A DNA stretch of 55,754 nucleotides from an uncultured Alphaproteobacteria bacterium (GTDB lineage: Bacteria > Pseudomonadota > Alphaproteobacteria > HIMB59), in assembly GCA_902588615.1 (NCBI GenBank), contig CACIPV010000007.1:1-55754 (forward strand), read 5' to 3'. A program made the position numbers and the translations under genes. The notes under the pieces were generated by a model. That model saw nothing but the letters and a program-made list of their open reading frames with translations, did no database searches and was not told the origin of the DNA. Positions 42,238-49,576 of the stretch are shown piece after piece. Position 1 is the stretch's first letter. Each line of letters begins with the position of its first letter.

Positions 42238-43410
42238 GTGGGAGATCGTATTTTAGCTGTTGATCAAAAACCGGTTGCCTCAAATGATACCGATGCTTAC
42301 TTGTATTTATCCAACTTACTAGAAACCTCAGCAATGAGAGATCTCTCATTAACTGTTCAACATTTAGATGGGGAAGAGGAGATAGTTGATCTAAAAAGAA
42401 TTCCTTATCTAGGTCACCCTATAGTCGAGGCAGATATAATATTAAATGATTTTGAGGTAACTCAGCAAAGTAGTAAATCAAATTTGAATTTAGAGGTGAA
42501 TTTGCAGTGGCAAAATGAAGATTTAATACATAATTTTTTCAATTTAACAGATCTTAATAAGTCACCTATCAAATGTATTTTCAGAAAATCAGCTGAACTT
42601 GAAAATATCCTACAAAAAATTTGGTATCCTACATTTGAAACTACGCAAACAGGATCTTTCATAAATGATATTACTTTTAAAAGCTTACTTATTACAAATG
42701 ATAAATCTGATCCTTTTAATTTTGTTCTCAAACAACAAATTAATTATCAGGTAACTAACTCCTCCGATTTTAGAAAATTCCCTTTTGATAATATCTCAAC
42801 ATCTGCCGATTTTATATTTCAAGATGTTGATTTAAGTACCTCTCCTCGATACAACCCAGAGTTTAGTATGATGGAGGGCAATGAAATTTTGTATGAATGG
42901 GAAATTAATGACCACCGTTTAAACTGTTGTGATACTCAACTTTATGGGCAAGGAGTGCTTCAAACACTCGAATACAGTTTTGATCTCAATCGCAAATCTT
43001 TTTACTATATTTTAAAGATCATTCTTCCAGTGATCTTCCTAGTCTACCTATCCTTTAGTGTTTTTTACATCAGGGCAAGAGAGCTAGAGTCGAAACTGGC
43101 TGTTTCAATGGGTAGTTTATTAACTTTGGTTGCCTACAACTTTGTATTTGGAGACGATGTTCCAAAATTAAACTATATCACTATTTTAGATGCTTGGATT
43201 TTACTTTCATATTTATTTGCTGGCTTATCTACCATGATAACTATATGGAGCTATTGGGACTATCATAGGGATAAACAAACTGGTCTCTATAACACAATCG
43301 ATAGTAAACTTCGGTGGTTTGTCCCAATAACCTACCATCTTTTTTTGGTTATTTTATGGTGGGGGATTACAAAAAATTGGAATTTTTATGGGACAAGTAT
43401 TCCTGTCTAA
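42238..43410 (+). CDS. PDZ-pentameric ligand-gated ion channel (Cys-loop superfamily) homologue
   Basis: 390 aa in the intact frame. It begins inside a PDZ-like motif (VGDRILAVDQKPV), followed by a beta-rich ligand-binding-type domain (about 75-265) whose Cys-loop equivalent reads FRKFPFDNIST. Then four membrane helices: M1 ILKIILPVIFLVYLSFSVF; M2 LESKLAVSMGSLLTLVAYN with Glu at -2', aligning with GLIC; M3 after DDVPKLNYITILDAW; M4 YHLFLVILWWGI. The fold and helix order are those of prokaryotic pLGICs. The full gene probably starts at 42021 with a signal peptide. A PDZ module in front of such a channel is unusual. Ligand and ion unknown. Confidence 0.85.
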   Translation: MGDRILAVDQKPVASNDTDAYLYLSNLLETSAMRDLSLTVQHLDGEEEIVDLKRIPYLGHPIVEADIILNDFEVTQQSSKSNLNLEVNLQWQNEDLIHNFFNLTDLNKSPIKCIFRKSAELENILQKIWYPTFETTQTGSFINDITFKSLLITNDKSDPFNFVLKQQINYQVTNSSDFRKFPFDNISTSADFIFQDVDLSTSPRYNPEFSMMEGNEILYEWEINDHRLNCCDTQLYGQGVLQTLEYSFDLNRKSFYYILKIILPVIFLVYLSFSVFYIRARELESKLAVSMGSLLTLVAYNFVFGDDVPKLNYITILDAWILLSYLFAGLSTMITIWSYWDYHRDKQTGLYNTIDSKLRWFVPITYHLFLVILWWGITKNWNFYGTSIPV

Positions 43411-43474
43411 AATTTATTAATTTCTCCCCAATCTTTATTTTTAAAAATTAATATCTTTGTCTTTAGTGCAAAGA

Positions 43475-43563
43475 CCTCTCTCTTCCTTTCTGTTTTCTAG
43501 TTACTCCTTCTCTAAGTCATTTCCTACCAGGTTAATAAATGACAAACAAAAAAAAGAGAGAGG
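43475..43563. repeat. Nested inverted repeats downstream of the channel gene
   Basis: Outer arms CCTCTCTCTT (43475-43484) and AAGAGAGAGG (43554-43563); inner arms GTCATTT (43516-43522) and AAATGAC (43537-43543) with a 14-nt loop. The 9-mer GTGCAAAGA occurs just before the outer stem and again near 43637. This fills most of the 43411-43633 gap and may be a terminator/leader structure or a folded RNA. Confidence 0.35.
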
Positions 43564-43633
43564 AAAAATTGAGGTGGTTTTTTCATGGTTCCTTTCTGTG
43601 CTACGGCTAATCCCATCCTCCTGTACATTAGCC

Positions 43634-44209
43634 GTGGTGCAAAGAGGAAAATACTTAATACTAATAATTACCTCTCTGTTTATTGTCTCCTTAAGCTCAG
43701 CGATGACTTTAGAAAAATTCCACGGTTGGAATATTCAATTATTGGAAGAGGAAATGATTGCAATTGAACGTAGTGGCGATGTTGAAGACTCAGAAAATAT
43801 TATTTTTGTTATGACCAAAAATAATTGCGATCGCGTACTTCAATTCTTTGAATTATTCACTTTATCGGTTCACCCAGATCTTACAAAATTATTAGATAAA
43901 GAAATTGAGCTCCAGGAAAATGGTCATTCAACCACCGGAATGGTGCATGAAATATATCCTTATAAGAACGGACACATGATTTTAATAGGCATGGGTTCTT
44001 ACAATCATGAAACGATTAAAGAATATTATACTTTTCATAAACGCTCCCGCTTAACAGTCACTGATGTCCCTTTCGAGGAACCAGTGGCTTTAAGAACATT
44101 TATAGACTTACCTACAATACAGTGGGCTATGCCTCAAGTAGAGGAAGCCATGGATAGAGCGCATAGGCATTGCAAAAAAAAATACCTGATCCCATTTCAG
44201 CTAGCCTAA
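43634..44209 (+). CDS. Secreted protein of the channel cassette, unknown function
   Basis: From GTG 43634 the protein has a good signal peptide (KYLILIITSLFIVSLSSA) and a mature domain of about 170 aa with cysteines in KNNCDRV and HRHCKKKY. The frame is open back to 43457, but that part lacks coding character. The order Trp, hydrophobic strand, Cys, long middle, late Cys (HGWNIQ, NIIFVMTKNNCDRV) parallels the lipoprotein-like protein at 40599 (DNWIHM, MIIFIVDPNLSCDARL), suggesting distant paralogues on both arms of the cassette. Confidence 0.55.
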   Translation: MVQRGKYLILIITSLFIVSLSSAMTLEKFHGWNIQLLEEEMIAIERSGDVEDSENIIFVMTKNNCDRVLQFFELFTLSVHPDLTKLLDKEIELQENGHSTTGMVHEIYPYKNGHMILIGMGSYNHETIKEYYTFHKRSRLTVTDVPFEEPVALRTFIDLPTIQWAMPQVEEAMDRAHRHCKKKYLIPFQLA

Positions 44210-44234
44210 ACAATTCTCAGAAAGGACTAAAAAC

Positions 44235-44462
44235 ATGACTTTTTTACATTTTTTAGCAGCAGTTTTATTCTTGTATGTTGCAGATGAACAAAATCACAGC
44301 CAACTTCATTTTGGTAAGAAATGCTTTCAAAATGAAAACGGGGATATAATTTTTTCACACATCTGGGTAACACGCCCTTTTGATGAATTACCGGCTAACA
44401 AAGAGCAATGTACATTGCCAGAGGAGCCCGAGCCTCCTGTCATTCCTAAATATGGGAAATAA
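44235..44462 (+). CDS. Small secreted or membrane-tethered protein
   Basis: 75 aa behind AGAAAGGAC: short hydrophobic N-terminus (FLHFLAAVLFLYVA), then a polar domain with two cysteines (GKKCFQN, KEQCTLPEE) and a proline-rich acidic tail. It is the last gene of the plus-strand channel operon; no family recognised. Confidence 0.5.
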   Translation: MTFLHFLAAVLFLYVADEQNHSQLHFGKKCFQNENGDIIFSHIWVTRPFDELPANKEQCTLPEEPEPPVIPKYGK

Positions 44463-44491
44463 CACTTTCGATGAAATTAAAATTTACCTAT

Positions 44492-44581
44492 GCGGCCTTA
44501 GCTTAAATGGAAAAGCGTCCCACACTGAGATTTCTTGCGGGAAGGGAAGATGCAGGTTCGACTCCTGATCCGGCTGCACCA
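44492..44581 (+). tRNA. tRNA-like gene with abnormal anticodon/variable region
   Basis: The 90 nt have a canonical 5' quarter (acceptor GCGGCC, T8 A9, D-arm GCTT-AAATGGAA-AAGC with conserved A14 and GG) and a canonical T-loop (CAGG-TTCGACT-CCTG) with encoded CCA. The acceptor pairs GCGGCC/GGCTGC with G3-U70 and A73, the alanine identity set. But position 7 is mismatched, two extra bases follow the T-stem, and no normal 5-bp anticodon arm can be drawn; instead TCCC/GGGA closes a large loop. It could be a decayed tRNA, an unusual tRNA, or a tRNA-derived RNA. The isoacceptor cannot be assigned. Confidence 0.45.
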
Positions 44582-44630
44582 AAATCTATATAATAAATTT
44601 CTGTTTAGATCTAATAAAATTTACAGGAAA

Positions 44631-47261
44631 TTAAACTTTAAATACATTAATAATTTCACTAAATGAATTTGGTATTAGTCCCAACCTATCCCAATCCTCT
44701 TGTTTTATGTATAAACATTTATAAGATTTACCTGTTGATCTTGAAGCATCTTCACACCAAGTTTTGAGTCTTTGTATTTTTCTTTGATCATCCATATTTT
44801 CAGCTCCTTTTGTTTCAACTATAAATCTTTCATCATTATTTAAATGAACAACAAAATCAGGATAATAGTAACTTATACCTCCTTCATTATTAATGAACTC
44901 CATTTTGAAACCTAACTGTATATAATTTTTAATGAATTTTTTTACATCTACTGCAGCATCTAAGTAACCAGCAAATTGAAGTTCAAAATAAGAGTCACCG
45001 ATAATTTTATTAAAAATAGACTTTTTTGGGGCAAGATACTCTTTTGCTCTTGGTACACTAAATGTTTTTTGTTTGGAAACTTTAATATAATTTAGAATTT
45101 CTGTTGTTCCAGTATCTCTAACGGTCAACATATTAATATATTTTTTGAAAGTTTCTCTAATAGTGACTCTAGTATTTGTCTCACTTAAATTTCTTGCTAT
45201 ATTTGAGTCCTCTAAGTTAACATTTTTACCAAATAAGTTTTCTTTCAAAAAATATTTGATTTTTCCGTATAATATGTCATGTCCTTGGAAGAGTCTTAAC
45301 TCTGTCATAATAGACTTAGTAAAAAAAGTTATAATAGAAGTTGCGTTTATATTTAAAGCATCTTTCATTTGAACCTCTTTTACTACTTTCTCATCAATAA
45401 TTTCTCTAAAAAGAATATTTTTCTGCTGTTCAGGGGTAAACTCAAAAACTTCAATAGTTTCGAATTCAAATTTATCAACATTCAACTCATTAAGGTTATA
45501 TTTTTCCCGAATTATACTGGGAGATAAAATTGGTATTTCTAAATCAAGGTTATTTTGATCTTTATCTCTGTCTATTTCAATTATAGTTGGCCCTGATGGA
45601 TCTGAGCCACTACCCATAGATCTTTTCTCAAGTATTACTCCCTCAGATTTAATACTCTCTACGAATTCCATAAAGGCTGGTGTACCAACCACATTTAATT
45701 CTTCTGTTATATCTTCCCCAAAATACATTCTTCTTAGCCCTCTACCTAATGCTTGTTCAGGTAAAATATTGGATGTGGCAACAAAAGGTCTGAGTCCTAC
45801 GACCGTTGAAACATTTTTCACATCCCAACCCTCTTTTAGCATCAAAACAGAAACAATAGCTTTGATTTTGTTATCTTCATTATCAACTTTATTTGCTAGT
45901 TCTCTCAGGGCTAATAGTTCGCTCTGACTTTTTGAGGAATTACCTTCTTCGATTCTTCCTTCCTTGTTAGTATGTATTACAAAGGTACTATTCTTTAATA
46001 TAGGATAACTATTTTCAAGATAAAGTCTTACGTCATCACAGTTTTTTGTGTCATCAACCATTATAAAAAGTAATGCTTTTTTACCGAGTTTTTTATGAAC
46101 TTTAAAATCTTGCTCCCAAACAGTAACTCCTAAATCAATATAATCTCTCCATCTTTCTGAAAATTTTGAGGATATTTTCTCTTCTAACTTCCCTCTGCTT
46201 GCTTCGTCAGGTAATACAGGAGTTTTAACAACATTTTGTGCAATAGCCTCGACTAAGGGATAGTCAGATATTGTGTGTGGAAAAATATTGCCTTTCTGAT
46301 CTTTTGGTGTGGCAGTCACATCTAATTGAATAGATATTTTTGAGCCCTTCTGTATTAAATTATTATTAATTTTTTCTATAGTTTTATTCCAAGCAAGTTT
46401 TGAGTCATGAATATGATGAGCCTCATCATTTAATATTATTATATCATCAAGATTAGTTACGACATTTCTTACTAATTTGTTACTTTCTATATTTTTTAAG
46501 TTTGGCATTTCCCCTAAAAAATAATCAATTGATGTATCATCAATTTTTTCTTTTCTGGTTACAAATCTTTGAATATTTGTAAGGAAAATATTTCCAGTAT
46601 TAGATAGTGAACTGACATTATCTTGAATATGAATTTTTGGATTGAAAATCCATGATTTGCCATCATAGCCCTCAGGAGGTAAAACAGGATCTTCAGAAAA
46701 AATTTTTAAGCCATCAATATCAGCTCTAAGTCTATCAAGAACAATAGTATTTGGAGCAATAACAAGGAAGTTGTTGGATAAATTTGATTTTTCAACAAAC
46801 TTCTTATGAAAATAACACCAAGCGATTAGTAATGATAATACTTTTGTTTTACCTGTACCTGTGGCTTGTTTAATTACAAATCTAAGCCAATCCTCCTCAA
46901 ACATTGACTCAACAACCATATTTGATGAGTCAAATTTCAATAAGTCAGATAAATTTTTAATTTTCTGATTTTCATATAGAAAAATTACTGACTCTACTGA
47001 TTCTCTTTGTGCAAAATAATATTTAAAATTATTTTTATGATCAAAATTAAACCAGAAATTCAATAGAGATTTAGTAACATCTGATATACCTGGGTATCCT
47101 TTTAATCTCCAGTCAAACACTCCCTTTCTAATATTATTAACTAAAGGTGGAAGTAGTTTCTCTCTTCCCTTATCTCCTAGTGCTTTGTCTCCAGGAAACC
47201 ATCTAATGTTTGGATCAAGTATTAATGTTGGATCTAATGGAAAATTTTTATTAAGAGACAT
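44631..47261 (-). CDS. res: Type III restriction enzyme Res subunit (helicase-nuclease)
   Basis: 876 aa. The SF2 translocase is complete: Walker A in KQATGTGKTKVL, DEAH-type box IILNDEAHH, SAT-like VTATP, and motif VI NILPEQALGRGLRRM after MLKEGWDVKNV. A C-terminal PD-(D/E)xK nuclease follows (YYYPDFVV then FIVETKGAEN). It would cut unmodified DNA together with Mod. Its start overlaps the stop of the Mod C-terminal frame by 1 nt. The gene itself is intact while its partner is broken. Confidence 0.9.
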   Translation of the reverse strand: MSLNKNFPLDPTLILDPNIRWFPGDKALGDKGREKLLPPLVNNIRKGVFDWRLKGYPGISDVTKSLLNFWFNFDHKNNFKYYFAQRESVESVIFLYENQKIKNLSDLLKFDSSNMVVESMFEEDWLRFVIKQATGTGKTKVLSLLIAWCYFHKKFVEKSNLSNNFLVIAPNTIVLDRLRADIDGLKIFSEDPVLPPEGYDGKSWIFNPKIHIQDNVSSLSNTGNIFLTNIQRFVTRKEKIDDTSIDYFLGEMPNLKNIESNKLVRNVVTNLDDIIILNDEAHHIHDSKLAWNKTIEKINNNLIQKGSKISIQLDVTATPKDQKGNIFPHTISDYPLVEAIAQNVVKTPVLPDEASRGKLEEKISSKFSERWRDYIDLGVTVWEQDFKVHKKLGKKALLFIMVDDTKNCDDVRLYLENSYPILKNSTFVIHTNKEGRIEEGNSSKSQSELLALRELANKVDNEDNKIKAIVSVLMLKEGWDVKNVSTVVGLRPFVATSNILPEQALGRGLRRMYFGEDITEELNVVGTPAFMEFVESIKSEGVILEKRSMGSGSDPSGPTIIEIDRDKDQNNLDLEIPILSPSIIREKYNLNELNVDKFEFETIEVFEFTPEQQKNILFREIIDEKVVKEVQMKDALNINATSIITFFTKSIMTELRLFQGHDILYGKIKYFLKENLFGKNVNLEDSNIARNLSETNTRVTIRETFKKYINMLTVRDTGTTEILNYIKVSKQKTFSVPRAKEYLAPKKSIFNKIIGDSYFELQFAGYLDAAVDVKKFIKNYIQLGFKMEFINNEGGISYYYPDFVVHLNNDERFIVETKGAENMDDQRKIQRLKTWCEDASRSTGKSYKCLYIKQEDWDRLGLIPNSFSEIINVFKV

Positions 47262-47632
47262 TACAATTTAACCTCCAAGACCTTTACAGTATCATTCCCA
47301 AAGATGTCTACAACTTTAACAGCTATTTTAGTTTTATCAGAAAGTATTTCTCTTTTTGCCGACATAAGCTCTATATAATTATTTTTATTATCTCTGAAAG
47401 ATTGCCACTCATTTTCAAAAACAAAATTACCAGTCCATTCTTCCTCAATTTTTCCATCGTTTGTCTTAAATTTAATTACCTCTGGCTTTGATTCATAGTC
47501 AAAATCTACGGACCAATAATCGATCCAATCATACCAATTTTTAGTTATATAATTTTCTGATATTATGCCTTCTTTATTTTTAATCTTTTCTATTATATTT
47601 CCATTTTCAATTATTATTTTTTTTTGATCCAT
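47261..47632 (-). CDS. mod: Type III Mod methyltransferase, C-terminal segment (separate frame)
   Basis: 123 aa matching the C-terminal end of Mod-type methyltransferases (DYWSVDFDYES, EEWTGNFVFENEWQSFRDNKN, KIAVKVVDIFGNDTVKVLEV). It begins inside an A9 run on the mRNA (plus strand 47617-47625). With A8 it would be continuous with the preceding Mod frame. An ATG at 47632 could allow separate translation, but no good ribosome site is seen. Confidence 0.7.
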   Translation of the reverse strand: MDQKKIIIENGNIIEKIKNKEGIISENYITKNWYDWIDYWSVDFDYESKPEVIKFKTNDGKIEEEWTGNFVFENEWQSFRDNKNNYIELMSAKREILSDKTKIAVKVVDIFGNDTVKVLEVKL

Positions 47633-49013
47633 TTCTTAGATTTTCATCAATTTTATAATTATCCTCATTATAAAAAACTGCAAAATCTGTTAGTTGAATT
47701 TGTACAAATTTATTTTTAATATGAGGTTTAAATTCTATCGCGGCAACTTCATGAAAAATTACATCACCATTTTTTACAGCTTTGTAATTAAAGATATCTA
47801 TTGGAATTTGTTTGTACCTAAGTCTTAACCCTTTTGATTTTGCTTCTTCTTGAATAGTAGGAAATAAATTCATTTCATATTCAAAACCCAATATATCCAC
47901 ATTAGTAATTTTATTTTTTAAACATTCAGATATTACCTCCTCTACATGCAGTCGAGAAACTTGTTGATTTATTGGACCAATAGAGACAAATGTGTCATTT
48001 TTCTTCCCATGAATTGTTCTAAACCCATCGACTTTTGACGCCTCAAATGCCTCAAGAATTAATCCAACAAATTTAATCTCTTTTATTTTTTGATCAGAAT
48101 TAGAAGATCTATCATCTCCTCTGTAGGAGTCATTTATATAATGTTCAATTTGATACTTTCCTATATTTAAGACTTCAAAAGCTCTCCAATTTTTTTTTGT
48201 TTTTTTTAAAAATCTTTGGGTCTCTATCAATCTTTTTCTTGTTGTATGAACTGAAAACTTGCCTATATCTGAAGCAATCCATTTTCTATTTAGTTTTTCA
48301 CAAACAGTTGCAGTTGTTCCACTACCTGAGAAAAAATCACAAACCAAATCTCCCTCTTTTGAGCATGCATTGATAACCCTTTCTAAAAGCTTTTCATGAT
48401 TTTCAGTAGGGTATCCTGTTGAAAAAGCATAACCAGGTATATCGGTCCAATTTGTATCTAGGAGGCCTGTGCTAGACGGCTCAACATAATATTGTATACG
48501 ATTAGTTTTTTGGTTAATTCTAACTTTACCTTCATTATATTTTTTTTCTAAATTTTCTTGACTGAATTGAAAATGATTACCTTTTGGTGGGAAAAAAGTT
48601 TTCCCCTCAAGTTTCCTCTCTGGAGGATATCTATCACCAGCTGAGTCATCAGCAGCCCTCCAGTAACCCTCTCTCATTTCCTTTAATTTAAATGAAGTAT
48701 CCTCATAATAAAATTGATCAGTTAGAGAATAAATAAATAAGGTTTCAATTGAAGTAGTTAACATTCTTTGCTTGACGTTTTTTTGTGGATTCTTTTTTGT
48801 TCTATTAATAAATATTTCATTTCTAAAATTTTCCTTACCAAAAATATCATCTAGGATTATTTTAACATAATGTCCCCAATGATGATCTATTCTTAATACA
48901 AATACACCATCATCTTTAAGTAAATCTTTCATAATTAAAATTCTCTCATATAGCATCTGTAAAAAAACTATTTCCTTGTTTTCCCCAAATATTTCTGTAT
49001 GCAAAATTTTCAA
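47607..49013 (-). CDS. mod: Type III Mod methyltransferase, central catalytic segment
   Basis: About 450 coding residues from QMLYERILIMKDLLKDDG to the target-recognition and SAM-binding region (motif I VCDFFSGSGTTATVCEKL). Because DPPF motif IV precedes motif I, this is a beta-class adenine methyltransferase. The first ~20 residues of this frame overlap the N-terminal frame and are not native; the join lies at a T7 mRNA run (plus 48961-48967). If active, the protein would methylate adenine in the Res recognition site. Confidence 0.85.
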   Translation of the reverse strand: MKILHTEIFGENKEIVFLQMLYERILIMKDLLKDDGVFVLRIDHHWGHYVKIILDDIFGKENFRNEIFINRTKKNPQKNVKQRMLTTSIETLFIYSLTDQFYYEDTSFKLKEMREGYWRAADDSAGDRYPPERKLEGKTFFPPKGNHFQFSQENLEKKYNEGKVRINQKTNRIQYYVEPSSTGLLDTNWTDIPGYAFSTGYPTENHEKLLERVINACSKEGDLVCDFFSGSGTTATVCEKLNRKWIASDIGKFSVHTTRKRLIETQRFLKKTKKNWRAFEVLNIGKYQIEHYINDSYRGDDRSSNSDQKIKEIKFVGLILEAFEASKVDGFRTIHGKKNDTFVSIGPINQQVSRLHVEEVISECLKNKITNVDILGFEYEMNLFPTIQEEAKSKGLRLRYKQIPIDIFNYKAVKNGDVIFHEVAAIEFKPHIKNKFVQIQLTDFAVFYNEDNYKIDENLRNGSKKNNN

Positions 49014-49464
49014 TTATTGAAGGTTTTTTTTCATACTCATCTTCGTCACCAACTTTTACTGGAATTGAATAATTCATCCCCACACTAAATGGTGGATCAA
49101 TATAGATTAGTTTTACACCACCTTGTTTCTGTATTTCATCATACATAGGTCCGTTTTTTAGCGAAGAAACAACAAACTTATTATCTCCCCAAATTAACTT
49201 ATTAGTCCAACCATGTAGCTGTCTTCCTGATAAAAAATCAAATGAAACCTGTGCATCTTTTACTTTCTCCGATCTTGGCTCATCTATATGTTCAATCACT
49301 TGAAAAGGAAGCACCAGGTTGGATATAAAATTAGATTTTTGATCCCAGATCAACTCAACATGTTTTGACTCTTCGAAAAGTAAATATCTAAACTTTTCAG
49401 GTAAGTACTTATTCTTTTCTAAAAGATTTATTAAATCTCTTTTATCATTCTCGGATATGTTCAT
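48946..49464 (-). CDS. mod: Type III Mod methyltransferase, N-terminal segment
   Basis: 172 aa: N-terminal helical part, NKLIWGDNKFVVSSL, and methyltransferase motif IV as YIDPPFSVGMNY, then ENFAYRNIWGKQGNSF, where homologues continue directly to a LQMLYER-type block. Here a T7 run (one base too many) sends the frame to a stop after FTDAI. Restoring T6 gives WGKQGNSFLQMLYERI, in good agreement with the family. Confidence 0.8.
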   Translation of the reverse strand: MNISENDKRDLINLLEKNKYLPEKFRYLLFEESKHVELIWDQKSNFISNLVLPFQVIEHIDEPRSEKVKDAQVSFDFLSGRQLHGWTNKLIWGDNKFVVSSLKNGPMYDEIQKQGGVKLIYIDPPFSVGMNYSIPVKVGDEDEYEKKPSIIENFAYRNIWGKQGNSFFTDAI

Positions 49465-49576
49465 TTATAAAAAATATATCTAATAATAATACTTATTTGA
49501 AATCTATTTAATTTTTTAAAAAAACTATTTTATTATGATTGTTCAAAGATTTTGTTATATTCCATTTTTGTTAAAA

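Noticed and set aside
43457-43633. N-terminal extension of the secreted protein at 43634
   Set aside because: It runs through the nested inverted repeats, has no coding character, and would bury the signal peptide.
44492-44581. Acceptor half of a permuted two-piece tmRNA
   Set aside because: G3-U70 fits, but a complete D-arm and its own 5' acceptor strand are present upstream, which a permuted acceptor piece would not have.
44492-49534. Direct repeats of the tRNA 3' end marking an integrated element
   Set aside because: No second copy of the T-arm/CCA segment is visible at the far end of the restriction locus, and no integrase or transposase gene is present in the window.
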